64,000 nt of DNA from Paenibacillus alkalitolerans (GCF_016482785.1 NZ_JAEMXM010000002.1:310001-374000), one strand, 5' to 3'; counted from the first letter of the stretch, positions 44,800-54,519 are shown. Numbers and translations are program-made. The notes: generated from the sequence alone by a model not told the origin.

Positions 44800-46245
44800 A
44801 TGCTTAAACAGCAGGTTCCGTGGATTCCCTTGACTCCGGTCGAACAGATGGCGCAGGCCGACTACGATGTGCTTATTGTAGGAAGCGGCGCGGGAGGCGG
44901 GGCTGCCCTTTGGCGGCTAATCACCGAACAATCGCCAAAGAAAGGCATGCGGATCGGCATGATCGAAGCCGGCGGCCTTTTATTGCCGACTCATGCGCGT
45001 AATTTGCCGACCTTCGATTATCAACGGTTTCTCCGGTATTTGGAGAATCCCCGTTATGTGGAACACATGCAATGGCCGGAGTTTCCGGGGGAAAAAATAT
45101 TTAGAGCGCTGGGAGGAAGAACGCTCCATTGGTACTTGATGTCTCCCCGTTTCCGTCCTGAAGAGATGCGATCGTGGCCGATCACTTATCAAGAGCTGGT
45201 TCCCTATTATCTTGCCGCCGAACAGATTATGAATGTGACCGGGGAATACGCGAACGGTTCAGCGCTTCAGGAAACGCTTCTCCACCGGCTTCGCTTCGGC
45301 GGCGGGTTTCCCGACGCGCAAGACTTGCCGATGGCGGTCGATCTCGATGTCACCCAATACGGGCAGCTTCATTCGAATGTCTTTTTTAGTTCCATCATTT
45401 TTTTGGCATACGCTCTTCATATACAACCGTTTGATTTGGCGGTGAATACGCGTGTGGTGCAGGTAGTTACTGAGAAAGGAAGAGCCGCGGGCGTGAATGC
45501 GGTGGCGCCCGACGGTAAAACCTACACCGTCAGAGCCAATACGGTCATCCTGTCCGCGAGCACCTTTGAAACGCCGAGAATTTTACTGAACTCCAACATT
45601 CCGGGACAAGCGATCGGCAAATATTTGACGAATCATCCGACCGTCATCGCAAGCGCGAAAATAGACCGCAATCAGTTCCCCGAAGTATTGGGGAACGCCG
45701 CGATCATGGTTCCAAGTTCGGCCGAGCGGAATTATATGTTCTTCGTGGTGGGGACGGATCCGTTGGAATACTGGTGGTACCATTACGAAGAAAGAAGGCT
45801 TCTGAACGAACTGCGGCTCGCGTATTTCGGCTTGGCAACGATCGAACCGCGATATGAAAACCAAGTGAGCCTAGACCCGGGCAACATCGATCCGTACGGA
45901 GTGCCTCAATTAAAGGTGCGATTTTCATACACCTCCCGGGATGAAGCCGTTATCCGCGAGTTGACCGACTCCATCCGATCCTCAGCCGCTGCGATGGGGC
46001 TCGAATTTTATGAACCCCCTTGCCTCTTGCCGCCAGGAATGGACAATCACGAGGCGGGAACGTGCCGCATGGGCGACGATCCGGCGACTTCCGCCACCAA
46101 CCGGTACGGACAAATCCATGGCGTGCCGGGGCTCTTTGTTGCCGATAACAGCGTCGTGTCGCTTACCGGGGCGGCCAATCCGACGTTGACTACCGTCGCT
46201 TTGGCGATCCGCACCGCTGATTATATTCTTGCGCAGGTAATTTGA
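44800..46245 (+). CDS. GMC-family oxidoreductase
   Basis: This 481-residue FAD enzyme is a tandem paralog of the LysM-GMC gene; even the entry VPWIPLTPVEQMAQADYDVLIVGSGAGGG matches its WIPLTPVEIMAQTDYDVLIVGSG. It shares GGRTLHWYLMSPRF and DNHEAGTCRMGDDPATSATNRYGQIHGVPGLFVADNSVV. There is no signal peptide and no LysM. AAAGGAGAT precedes the ATG. It ends one base before the convergent gerB stop. Substrates cannot be named; aldoses or sugar acids are usual for the family. It is probably co-transcribed with the LysM paralog (34-base gap). Confidence 0.88.
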   Translation: MLKQQVPWIPLTPVEQMAQADYDVLIVGSGAGGGAALWRLITEQSPKKGMRIGMIEAGGLLLPTHARNLPTFDYQRFLRYLENPRYVEHMQWPEFPGEKIFRALGGRTLHWYLMSPRFRPEEMRSWPITYQELVPYYLAAEQIMNVTGEYANGSALQETLLHRLRFGGGFPDAQDLPMAVDLDVTQYGQLHSNVFFSSIIFLAYALHIQPFDLAVNTRVVQVVTEKGRAAGVNAVAPDGKTYTVRANTVILSASTFETPRILLNSNIPGQAIGKYLTNHPTVIASAKIDRNQFPEVLGNAAIMVPSSAERNYMFFVVGTDPLEYWWYHYEERRLLNELRLAYFGLATIEPRYENQVSLDPGNIDPYGVPQLKVRFSYTSRDEAVIRELTDSIRSSAAAMGLEFYEPPCLLPPGMDNHEAGTCRMGDDPATSATNRYGQIHGVPGLFVADNSVVSLTGAANPTLTTVALAIRTADYILAQVI

Positions 46246-46246
46246 T

Positions 46247-47365
46247 TCACTCCAATACATTCGTTTCGCTTCCCTTTCGATCGGATTTGAACGCTGCCGC
46301 AATCGTCACCGCCAAGAAGGGAACGACGCCGGCCACCGTAATAAATAAAGGCCAGACGACGCCAACATGCTCCATCACTTCCAATTCGTTCTTAAACATG
46401 GTTAACGAGAGCATCAACGCCACAAACGCTATCGGAAAAATCAAAATCCGCTCGTCCTGCAGCCGGAGCAATCGGGAAACGCCCAAATTGATCGCGAACA
46501 ACACAATGGTCGCTTTCATGTACGAGCCGGTAATCAATGCGATGCCGGTGATCGCTTCGATCCGTTCAATAATTTCCGCGACTTCTATCAACCGGGCAAG
46601 CGTAAACAAGGAATATTTGATATTCGCGGACATCGGACCGAGCGCCATAATCGTGCATACGATCGCCAGCGTGAGCGCGAGCCCGTTGATGAAAAGCGCC
46701 GCAAACATAAATTTGCCCAACGGCTCCCGGTCCTTGCGGACAAACGGAAGAATCATGGAAAAGATGACAATCTCCGCATAAGGAAATCCCCAGGCCATGT
46801 ATGCGCCGTGCAGCACCGGCTCGAAGCCGTGCGGAAACAGCGGCAGCAGATGCTCCGCACGGTAGGAAGGCAGAGTCAATAGGATAACTGCGGTGCTGGA
46901 CATGTAGATTATGAAAAGCAGAAAAGTGAACATTCTCGCCATCACTTCGATGCCCGAACGAACCGTGAGTGCCGCAGTGAACAGCGTCAGCAAGTGAAAA
47001 ACATAAGTGGGCGTTTCCCGCATCATCGTGCTTCTGAAAAAATTGCCTATGTCTCCTACAATATCGGCCAACATGACAAAGGTCATCAGAAAGAACGGGA
47101 CGGCAATGACAACCGTAAATACCCTTCCGACCGTTTGCCGGCTGTACTCGATCAGCGTCATATCCGGAAACTTCCGGTGCAGATACAGTACGCAGGACAA
47201 CATAAGCATCCCGAGTCCGTTCGCAATCCACAGCGATATCCAAGCGGCGTTCTCCGCCGCCCCCGTCAGAGGCGCAGGTATGTTGACAATCGACGAGCCG
47301 GTCACAAATGTGAGAAATAACGCAGCCATTTGCCAAGAACTGACCGTTACCGCTCTATTCGCCAT
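46247..47365 (-). CDS. GerB-type germinant-receptor permease (operon 2)
   Basis: This integral membrane protein of 372 residues has about ten TM helices and belongs to the amino-acid permease-like GerAB family. Typical early motifs are ALFLTFVTGSSIVNIPAPL and WISLWIANGLGMLMLSCVLYL, with LIEYSRQTVGRVF after the second helix. It forms the B subunit of a spore inner-membrane receptor and is thought to bind germinant. It is the last gene of operon gerA-gerC-D-gerB. The ATG at 47365 has GGAGGT nine bases upstream. Alternatives are a TTG and a GTG a few codons earlier. Confidence 0.9.
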   Translation of the reverse strand: MANRAVTVSSWQMAALFLTFVTGSSIVNIPAPLTGAAENAAWISLWIANGLGMLMLSCVLYLHRKFPDMTLIEYSRQTVGRVFTVVIAVPFFLMTFVMLADIVGDIGNFFRSTMMRETPTYVFHLLTLFTAALTVRSGIEVMARMFTFLLFIIYMSSTAVILLTLPSYRAEHLLPLFPHGFEPVLHGAYMAWGFPYAEIVIFSMILPFVRKDREPLGKFMFAALFINGLALTLAIVCTIMALGPMSANIKYSLFTLARLIEVAEIIERIEAITGIALITGSYMKATIVLFAINLGVSRLLRLQDERILIFPIAFVALMLSLTMFKNELEVMEHVGVVWPLFITVAGVVPFLAVTIAAAFKSDRKGSETNVLE

Positions 47366-47401
47366 CGCCAACACACCTCCCTCCAGTAGTTACATAACTT
47401 G

Positions 47402-47665
47402 TTACGACGGTACTTTGACCGGCATCTTGACCGTCTCGACAATGCGCTTCGCCGGCGGTTCCAAGACGAAATGTATCAAATCGTCCACATTCGGCCAGGG
47501 CAGCTCCAGCGCGAAAATAACGGACATATATAGTGAGTATGCAATCAACAAACCGTATGCGATCTTTTCCTTGCCTCCTGAATTTCTTAGTTTCGGGCCG
47601 TCATGGAGAAAGATAGCGGTATATACCATCAGCAACAGCAAGATGTTCTGGAGCATGCTCCTCAC
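47402..47665 (-). CDS. Small two-TM protein, candidate germination D subunit
   Basis: The protein has 87 residues with two hydrophobic helices (QNILLLLMVYTAIFLHD and IAYGLLIAYSLYMSVIFALELPWP) and an amphipathic end (IHFVLEPPAKRIV). Its size, topology and place inside a ger operon fit the D-type proteins known from gerK-like operons that tune germination. A similar protein closes operon 3 in this window. It starts with GTG and AAGGA five bases upstream; an internal ATG three codons later is possible. Confidence 0.65.
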   Translation of the reverse strand: MRSMLQNILLLLMVYTAIFLHDGPKLRNSGGKEKIAYGLLIAYSLYMSVIFALELPWPNVDDLIHFVLEPPAKRIVETVKMPVKVPS

Positions 47666-47692
47666 CCCGTTCCTTCGAATTGCAGCTCTTTA

Positions 47693-48865
47693 TTATTTGG
47701 AGACAGGCACTCCGAGATTCGCTCCGGTGTTGAAGATATTCACTTCAATCTTATAAGTAAACGGAATTTCTGCAAACCGCTCATCCCAATCCCGCTTCAA
47801 ACGTTTCCATAAAGCAGGATTTTGGCGGTAAACGTTGTTTCCGATTCCGAACACATCCAATTTCTTTTTCTGGAAGAAAGCGACGGTGTTTTTTAAATCC
47901 CGCTCCACGGTCTTTTTTACCCTTTCGTTAAATTTTTCCATATCCTCGGGAGTTTTAATCGTAGTGCAAGCAAGTTCGCCGACGTATCCGTCGATTTTGG
48001 TCGTGACATGGACGGCGACGGATTCTCCCTTGATTTTCACTGCCATTTGCGTATTGACTTCTGCAACCTCGGCGGCATCCATCTTTTTTATTTTTTTGTT
48101 TTTCTGCCCGGGACAAACGACTTCGATTACGCCTGATTTATACTGGTTCAATACCATTAGGAGGCTTTCTATTTTTTTGGCCGAAACCGTAGTAACCAAT
48201 TTCCCCTCTTTCATCACTCCAAGTGCGGTAACGGGAGAGGTCTTCGGCTTATTTTTCGGATCGAAATAGACATACGGTATTGTGGCTACGCCCGTCTGTC
48301 CTTTCAATTGCAGCATCAGATCCAAAAAGGTCGTTTTTACCGATTTGCCCGAAAACAGATAAGCCATTCGTTCCGACTCCCGTATTTGCTGGCCTATGGT
48401 CGATTCAATGAACGGCTCGGTCTTCTCCAAATATTGAGCTGCCTTGCCTTTGCCGATCATGATGAACACTGTCGCCCGCGGTTCGTGATCCCGTGAAAAT
48501 AAATCGAGCACCTCGCCGACATGCCTTTTTCTGGCCAACCGTTCCCCGATAATGAGAACGCGCATATGGCTGAATTGCGCCTTTCGTCCGAAGTGGATCG
48601 TCATATCGCGAACGGCTTCAAACACGGTATCGTCTTCTGTTTTTACATTGATGAAGCTTTGAGAAGGCGGCCCCCCGCCTTGCGAAGTTCCGGAGACCGG
48701 CTTGTAATACTGGATTGTCAGTGCGATGCTCTCGTCGTCGTCCGCCAGATCGATCGCGGTTGCCTGAACGAAGGCAAAGTTATCCAGTTCCATTCTGTTC
48801 CAGCATCCGGTTAAGAGTATAAGGATCGCAAAAGCTGATGCGCAGACGCCGAACGTTCTCACCAT
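47693..48865 (-). CDS. GerC-type germinant-receptor lipoprotein (operon 2)
   Basis: This lipoprotein C subunit has 390 residues. The signal peptide ends with the lipobox LLTGC followed by WNRMELDNFAFVQATAIDL, the standard GerAC opening (CWDRxEL). The HMRVLIIGERLAR stretch and the C-terminal FQKKKLDVFGIGN plus LWKRLKRDW are family landmarks. It is anchored in the spore inner membrane facing the outside. It follows gerA2 without a gap (TGAATG) and is followed by the D gene. Confidence 0.93.
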   Translation of the reverse strand: MVRTFGVCASAFAILILLTGCWNRMELDNFAFVQATAIDLADDDESIALTIQYYKPVSGTSQGGGPPSQSFINVKTEDDTVFEAVRDMTIHFGRKAQFSHMRVLIIGERLARKRHVGEVLDLFSRDHEPRATVFIMIGKGKAAQYLEKTEPFIESTIGQQIRESERMAYLFSGKSVKTTFLDLMLQLKGQTGVATIPYVYFDPKNKPKTSPVTALGVMKEGKLVTTVSAKKIESLLMVLNQYKSGVIEVVCPGQKNKKIKKMDAAEVAEVNTQMAVKIKGESVAVHVTTKIDGYVGELACTTIKTPEDMEKFNERVKKTVERDLKNTVAFFQKKKLDVFGIGNNVYRQNPALWKRLKRDWDERFAEIPFTYKIEVNIFNTGANLGVPVSK

Positions 48866-50449
48866 TCATCCTTCTTTCTTGTTGTGTGCGTACACATCAT
48901 GCCTGTGCCGGTTTCTCGGCGAACGAAGCAAGGACTTCAAAGGCGCGCGCATGAACACATCGCGCAATTGCCGCGGGCGGGCCGGTCCCAGTGGCGCCAC
49001 AAAAGGCTGTCCCAGCGAACGTAAAGACATCATGTGGAGCAAAATCAACAGAAGTCCGATCAGGAGCCCGAATCCGCCTAGTGTGGCGGAAAGAATCATC
49101 AACGGATAGCGCATGAGACGAACAGCAAGTACAAAATTATATTGCGGGAGAGAAAATTGGGCGATGCCTGTAAGTGCTACGACAACGACCATTGCCGGGG
49201 AAGCGATGCCGGCGCTAATGGCCGCTTCGCCGATCACGAGCGCTCCGACGATGCTGACGGCGGAGCCGACGGGGCGCGGCAGACGTATCCCCGCTTCAGT
49301 CATAATTTCGAAGAAGAAGGTCATGATCAGCGCCTCTACAAATGCCGGAAACGGAATCCCTTCGCGCGTGTTGAGGAGCGCGAGCAGCAGCACGGTCGGA
49401 ATGAGCTCCGGATTAAAGGTGGTGTAGGCGATATAAATGCTCGGAAGCAGCAATGTGATGAAAAAAGCAATCAACCTTATAAGACGAATCACCGAGGAAA
49501 AAGCCGTTCGATGGTAATAGTCTTCGGGAGATTGCAAGAACTCGAAGAAAAGACCGGGACAAATAAGTATGCTCGGACTGCCGGAAACCATCACGATAAT
49601 TTTGCCGTCCAGGAGGGCGGCCGCCGCCGCGTCCGGACGCTCTGTCACCCGAAATTGCGAGAACGGCGAATACACAGATTCTTCAAGCAATTCTTCGATA
49701 TAAGAGGTTTCCAGTATGTCCAGATGCTTTATCGGGGAAATTCGTTTCTCGAATTCCGTCAACGTTTCCGGATTAACGGAGCCTTCGATATATCCGTACG
49801 CGATCTCGCTTTTCGAATCCCCCCCGCCGGTCAACAGTTGCAGTTTGAAATCGGGCGTTTTTATCCGAGTCCGTATCAACCCGATATTTTTTTTCAAACT
49901 TTCAACGGTGCTGTCGTGCGGGCCTCTGACGACAGGCTCTATGACGTTTTCCGTCACTTGTCTCTCTTGCAGCGTTTTCGCTTTGTAGCTCAGCGCTTTG
50001 TCCCACTGGTCGAAGAAGATAACGACATTTCCGGACAATATATCTACGACGGCTTTATTGACATCTCCAATGACATGCGCGGTTTCGGAGGAAGCGCCAT
50101 GCTTTTCGAAAAAGCCGCTCACAACCTCGGGAGTGATATCCGATTGTGCTTGTCCGATCTCGTGAGGAGCAAGGTCCTGCATTGCGGATTTAAAATAATT
50201 CGTTTCCTGGTCGTGAACCAGCGTCACACAGTAAACGGTCAGCGCCTCATACTGCAAATCCGGCCCGTAACGCCACGGAAGGAATATGATATCTTTGCAG
50301 TTCTCAAAGATGCGCTCCAACATCTGTCTGCACTCTTGCAAAGACCGGGAAAGCGGCACGTGCTTATTCATCTTTCTTTGCATTGTCTCTTCGAACGATA
50401 TCTCTTGGAACGATCGAAGAATCAACCGGTTCCGCCTGAAATATTTCAT
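48866..50449 (-). CDS. GerA-type germinant-receptor subunit (operon 2)
   Basis: The protein has 527 residues. The N-terminal soluble half contains LERIFENCKDIIFLPWRY and VVRGPHDSTVESLKKNIGLIRTRIKT, and SGSPSILICPGLFFEFLQSPEDYY leads into the membrane half. About five TM helices follow, including LLPSIYIAYTTFNPELIPTVLL and FFFEIMTEAGIRLPRPVGSAVSIVGALVIGEAA. This layout is diagnostic of GerAA. It is the A subunit of a spore nutrient receptor. The ATG at 50449 has GAAGGG five bases upstream. A sigma-G-type promoter lies between it and the preceding gerB, so this operon can be expressed separately. Confidence 0.95.
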   Translation of the reverse strand: MKYFRRNRLILRSFQEISFEETMQRKMNKHVPLSRSLQECRQMLERIFENCKDIIFLPWRYGPDLQYEALTVYCVTLVHDQETNYFKSAMQDLAPHEIGQAQSDITPEVVSGFFEKHGASSETAHVIGDVNKAVVDILSGNVVIFFDQWDKALSYKAKTLQERQVTENVIEPVVRGPHDSTVESLKKNIGLIRTRIKTPDFKLQLLTGGGDSKSEIAYGYIEGSVNPETLTEFEKRISPIKHLDILETSYIEELLEESVYSPFSQFRVTERPDAAAAALLDGKIIVMVSGSPSILICPGLFFEFLQSPEDYYHRTAFSSVIRLIRLIAFFITLLLPSIYIAYTTFNPELIPTVLLLALLNTREGIPFPAFVEALIMTFFFEIMTEAGIRLPRPVGSAVSIVGALVIGEAAISAGIASPAMVVVVALTGIAQFSLPQYNFVLAVRLMRYPLMILSATLGGFGLLIGLLLILLHMMSLRSLGQPFVAPLGPARPRQLRDVFMRAPLKSLLRSPRNRHRHDVYAHNKKEG

Positions 50450-50499
50450 CATATCCCTTCCGTCACCTCGCATTTTTCCAATCGCAGGAAACTACAATG

Positions 50500-50530
50500 T
50501 AATATTTCCCCATAAATGTGTTGCTATTCA
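50500..50530 (-). promoter_or_regulatory. Sigma-G-type promoter of ger operon 2
   Basis: On the minus strand TGAATA (50530-50525) matches the forespore sigma-G -35 consensus. It is 18 bases from AATATTA (50506-50500), a 5/7 match to CATWMTA. Confidence 0.45.
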
Positions 50531-50540
50531 ACGGCAACGA

Positions 50541-51656
50541 TCACTTTGTATACTGACCGGCTTGGCGTTTCCTCCGCCTCAGCTTTGCAACGACGAGCAG
50601 CAGAAACGGCAATGCGATCATATTCACGTTCAGAGCGATCGGAACCCAATAATTGAGCAAATAGTGGGAAATCGCCTCGGAGACGTTGCGCGGAACCATC
50701 GCAAACACCGTCACAACAGGAGCGACGAACCAAAGCATGACCCTCCAATTTTTCACGTGCAAAAATTTCGCGGTCCCGTAACAGGTGATAAACATATAAA
50801 TGGCCAATTTTATGAAGACGCTGGATACCCATACAACGATCGTAATCGCATCGAAATTTTCAAGGAAACCGAATAAAGATATTTTCCTGGACATCTCGAA
50901 AAACGGGTACCACATCTTGGGAGTCAGAGTGACTCCTACGGTGAAAACGGTCATCACTCCGGCCGCCAAAACAAACAGGGTGGCGACAATCACAGCCCGA
51001 TAAGCGTACGGCGCTCCCTTCATCGGCTGATGAAGGAACGCCGCGAGCATGAGATATTCGACGGAATGCCCAAGATAGGAAGCCGGCGCGAGCGCTCCGT
51101 AGACGATGCCCGCGAACCCGCTGTCTACATAAATCGGCAGCACGTTTTTCAAATCCACATCCTTAATACTGGCAATGATAACAAGAATAATCATCAACAA
51201 GATGATCGGCCCAAGAACCTCGCTGCAGCGGGCGATCCCTTCGATCCCCCCCGCATAAGTCGCATACACGATTAACAACACCATGATGATGATGACCGCC
51301 AGCTTCGGCGTCTGCTGAAGCAGCATGATTTGCACGAGATCGCTGAATTGGCGAAGCACAATCGGGATGATCGTATACCACTGGACAAAATAAACGACGA
51401 GGATCGCTTTGCCCAACCACTTTCCCATGATTTCTTGACTGAACTGAATCAAATCTTGTCCAGGATAAAGAGCCGACAGCTTCGTCACGAGCAGCGTGAT
51501 CAGCAATACGATCCCTCCGGCGACCAGGATGGAGATCCACATGTCTTGTTTCGCGGCCTGCAGCGTCGGGGTAAGCGTCATGATCAACGTCATGCCCAAA
51601 TCCATGACGGCGATCATCCAAAACATTTGCGTGCCGGTCACTTTGATCGGTTTCAT
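50541..51656 (-). CDS. GerB-type germinant-receptor permease (operon 1)
   Basis: The protein has 371 residues and about ten TM helices, in the GerAB family. The opening IKVTGTQMFWMIAVMDLGMTLIMTLTPTL and SALYPGQDLIQFSQEIMGKWLGKAILVVYFVQWY are characteristic. The C-terminus is basic (RRRKRQAGQYTK). The ATG at 51656 has GGGGG about six bases upstream. It is the last gene of a gerA-gerC-gerB operon that has no D gene. The next operon starts about 90 bases downstream on the same strand. Confidence 0.93.
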   Translation of the reverse strand: MKPIKVTGTQMFWMIAVMDLGMTLIMTLTPTLQAAKQDMWISILVAGGIVLLITLLVTKLSALYPGQDLIQFSQEIMGKWLGKAILVVYFVQWYTIIPIVLRQFSDLVQIMLLQQTPKLAVIIIMVLLIVYATYAGGIEGIARCSEVLGPIILLMIILVIIASIKDVDLKNVLPIYVDSGFAGIVYGALAPASYLGHSVEYLMLAAFLHQPMKGAPYAYRAVIVATLFVLAAGVMTVFTVGVTLTPKMWYPFFEMSRKISLFGFLENFDAITIVVWVSSVFIKLAIYMFITCYGTAKFLHVKNWRVMLWFVAPVVTVFAMVPRNVSEAISHYLLNYWVPIALNVNMIALPFLLLVVAKLRRRKRQAGQYTK

Positions 51657-51668
51657 CCGCATCCCCCT

Positions 51669-52850
51669 TTATCGCATTCGTTCTTGTCTTAAATGGGCGG
51701 GCGCTTGCGTTCTGCCCATCCGTTCGATTTGAATGTCAACCTTCACTTTGACAGGCATCTCGGCGTAGATGTCCGGCCAGCGATCCTTGAGCTTCTTCCA
51801 TTGAAGGGGGTGCTCAATATGAACTTCCCGGCCGAAGCTGAAAATATCCGCTTTCCACTTTTGGGAGCGGGAGATGGTGTCTTCGAACAGCTTCCGCACA
51901 TCCTCTTCCAACTTTTTTTCGACGCGCTTCATATTTTTTACTTTGCTAATATCAAGCTTCGTATTATTCCCCATCACCGTAACCGTGGCTTTTAACGCTA
52001 TCGACGCTTCCGGCCTTCCGTTCTTGATCGTTGTGCGAACCATCTTTGTTCCACTCAAAATATCGGCGGTGACTGTACCGTTGAATTCTTTGGTTTTCGG
52101 TTCCACTTTCACGGTCAGCCTCATGCCGGCTGCTTCCCCATGCCACCACCGCTTCGCATTCAATTCCTTGTCTGACAAAAATCCGACCAGCTTGTTCTCC
52201 CGATAAACGGCAGCCTTATCGATCGTAAACGTCCGTTGGCCCGAACCGGTCTTAATGATCCGTACCGCACCGGTAATCGGCGCCGAACCGGATGAACCGA
52301 CGGCATTCAAAAATTCGTCGATCTTGAATGACAAACTCACTTCTCCGAATTGGATTTTGTTCAAGCCGATCGCCGGAATTTGTTCCAGCTGGTACGGCGT
52401 GTTCAATATTTCTTTCGCCGTCGTCCCGTAAGCTGTCAATACGTAGCTGTTGTAGCGGCTGTCCGGTGAGCGGAGCAGGGCGCTCAACACAGTATCGAGA
52501 CCTTGTCTTGCATACTTTTCTCCGAACACGACGATGCCCCGGTGACCGAGAAATATTTTTCGCGACAATTGCATCTGCAGCCGCCCGAGCGCATCCATCC
52601 CGTCTTTACCTTTGGCCGAAACAACCAACACAGGCCGCGCCCCTTTCGCGCCGGTTTGCAATGCGCTTGGAATTCCGGTCGGAAGAGCGATCTGCAGCGT
52701 TGCCTCGATCTGCCCGTCTTCCGCAAGATCGATACCGCTTGCCATGACCAACGCCAGATCGTCGAGCTCTATGCGGTCCCAGCAGCCCGTGAACAGTCCA
52801 AGGCATAAGATAAGCGACGTGCAAGCGAAAACTTTCCTGTTCGATCTCAT
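51669..52850 (-). CDS. GerC-type germinant-receptor lipoprotein (operon 1)
   Basis: The protein has 393 residues. The lipobox is GLFTGC followed by WDRIELDDLALVMASGIDL. Conserved central pieces are KIFLGHRGIVVFGEKYARQG and FTIDKAAVYRENKLVGFLSD, and the C-terminus has ADIFSFGREVHIEHPLQWKKLKDRWPD. The ATG at 52850 overlaps the gerA stop as ATGA. A longer reading starting at 52910 lies inside gerA and is not needed. GGAG is 11 bases upstream. Confidence 0.94.
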   Translation of the reverse strand: MRSNRKVFACTSLILCLGLFTGCWDRIELDDLALVMASGIDLAEDGQIEATLQIALPTGIPSALQTGAKGARPVLVVSAKGKDGMDALGRLQMQLSRKIFLGHRGIVVFGEKYARQGLDTVLSALLRSPDSRYNSYVLTAYGTTAKEILNTPYQLEQIPAIGLNKIQFGEVSLSFKIDEFLNAVGSSGSAPITGAVRIIKTGSGQRTFTIDKAAVYRENKLVGFLSDKELNAKRWWHGEAAGMRLTVKVEPKTKEFNGTVTADILSGTKMVRTTIKNGRPEASIALKATVTVMGNNTKLDISKVKNMKRVEKKLEEDVRKLFEDTISRSQKWKADIFSFGREVHIEHPLQWKKLKDRWPDIYAEMPVKVKVDIQIERMGRTQAPAHLRQERMR

Positions 52851-54376
52851 TTTTTGTCCAGCTCCAATTTTTGCCGCATGTATTGCTGCCGTTTTTTCAT
52901 TGCTTTCCAAGGGGCTCTAATCAATACGTCCCGTATTCCGGCTATGTCGAACGGCGCAATCGGCGACAAATAAGGAACGCCGAAGGAGCTCATGCTCGTC
53001 AGATGAATCAAGATGGCCAGCATAGCTGCGCCGACGCCGTACAAGCCGAACATTCCGGCTGCTATGACCATCGGAAACCGCAATATGCTGACGGCCAAGC
53101 TCATGCTCGGATTGGGAATGAGGAAGGATGCGATTCCCGTCAACGAAACGACAATGATAATAGGCGCCGATATAATGCCGGCCTGGACCGCGGCTTGTCC
53201 GATAACGAGCGCTCCTACGATGCTGATTGTCTGCCCCACCGGACGGGGGAGCCGGACTCCCGCCTCGCGCAGCGCTTCGAAGGTGACTTCCATGATCAAC
53301 GTTTCCAGCATCGCCGGAAACGGAACGACTTCCCTCGCCGCCGCCAAGCTCAAAGCCAAGGGGGTGGGGATCATCTCCTGATGAAACGTGGTCACCGCAA
53401 CATACAGGGACGGCAAAGCCAGCGCGATAAAGGTGAATAAATACCGCAGCCATCGAAGCATCGTAGCGAAAATAAAGCTAATATAGTAATCCTCCACGCT
53501 TTGAAATCCGTACCAAATCGTAATAGGCGCAACGAGCACCATCGGCGACCCGTTCACGAGGATCGCAACTTTGCCTTCAAGAAGTGCAGCCGCAACCGTA
53601 TCGGGACGCTGCGTTGTCTGAATAAGCGGGAAAGGGGAGTGAGGATGGTCACTAATCGTCTCTTCAATGTAACCGGTCTCCAACACGCTGTCGATCTCGA
53701 TTGAAGAGAGCCTTCTTTTCACCTCGTCAATTACGTCTTGCGCCGCCATATTCTCTATGTAGGCGACCGTCACATCCGTGCGCGATATGTTCCCTACCGC
53801 CATCTTCACCATCTTGAGCCGAGGCGATTGGATTTGATGCCGAAGCAATGCCATATTGACTTCGAGCTGCTCGATAAAACCGATTCGCGGACCGCGGATG
53901 ACCGCCTCCGTGCTCGGCTCCTCCAGTTGCCGTTTCAGGTTGTCTTTGATTTGGAACGCAATCGCCTGTTTGGAAGATTCAATAAATAAAACGACTTGTC
54001 CCTTGGAGATGCGCAGCACCGCTTCATTCAAATTTTCTATCTTACTCAGCTGTATGATGGAAGGCAATTTATATGTAACCAAATCAACAAGATTCGCATG
54101 CCGGTCCAACTGAACCGGCTCTTCTTTCATAAGAGGAGCGAGCAGTTCTTCGCCCCACACTTGATCGTCGACAAGCACTTCAAGAAATACGGCCATACAG
54201 GTGATGGAATCGAAGGCCAGAAATCTCCGCACCGTAAAATCTGAGCAGTTTGCAAATATGATCCTTAATGCGGACTCGTTCGTATCCAGATTTTCGGACA
54301 CACCCGCTTCGCTAAAATTTTCATTGCCGTTCTGCATTTTAACGAATGGATATCGGCCGCTTCGTTTGTTCGACAT
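52847..54376 (-). CDS. GerA-type germinant-receptor subunit (operon 1)
   Basis: This A subunit has 509 residues. The N-terminal soluble domain contains LRIIFANCSDFTVRRFLAF and AVIRGPRIGFIEQLEVNMALLRHQI, and NGSPMVLVAPITIWYGFQSVEDYY leads into the membrane domain with PSLYVAVTTFHQEMIPTPLALS and GVRLPRPVGQTISIVGALVIGQAAV. The frame is open for 103 more codons upstream, but that stretch does not look like the family and holds a hairpin. The ATG at 54376 has AAAGGTGA eight bases upstream, which fixes the start. Confidence 0.94.
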   Translation of the reverse strand: MSNKRSGRYPFVKMQNGNENFSEAGVSENLDTNESALRIIFANCSDFTVRRFLAFDSITCMAVFLEVLVDDQVWGEELLAPLMKEEPVQLDRHANLVDLVTYKLPSIIQLSKIENLNEAVLRISKGQVVLFIESSKQAIAFQIKDNLKRQLEEPSTEAVIRGPRIGFIEQLEVNMALLRHQIQSPRLKMVKMAVGNISRTDVTVAYIENMAAQDVIDEVKRRLSSIEIDSVLETGYIEETISDHPHSPFPLIQTTQRPDTVAAALLEGKVAILVNGSPMVLVAPITIWYGFQSVEDYYISFIFATMLRWLRYLFTFIALALPSLYVAVTTFHQEMIPTPLALSLAAAREVVPFPAMLETLIMEVTFEALREAGVRLPRPVGQTISIVGALVIGQAAVQAGIISAPIIIVVSLTGIASFLIPNPSMSLAVSILRFPMVIAAGMFGLYGVGAAMLAILIHLTSMSSFGVPYLSPIAPFDIAGIRDVLIRAPWKAMKKRQQYMRQKLELDKK

Positions 54377-54487
54377 GTCGGACTTCACCTTTACGTTTAT
54401 GCCATGATGGAAAATAAGGTAATAATCGCCTGTTTTGCCTGTTTCGGATAGGTTACCCTGTGAATGCCGCAAGTTATTCAGCAACGC

Positions 54488-54519
54488 CGGAAGGCCAGCC
54501 CCTGCGGGCTGACCTTCCG
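54488..54519. promoter_or_regulatory. Strong hairpin upstream of ger operon 1
   Basis: CGGAAGG/CCTTCCG and AGCCC/GGGCT stems are separated by two-base internal loops, with a CTGC loop. It lies about 110 bases before gerA1 and has no T run, so it is more likely a leader structure or repeat than a terminator. Confidence 0.4.
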
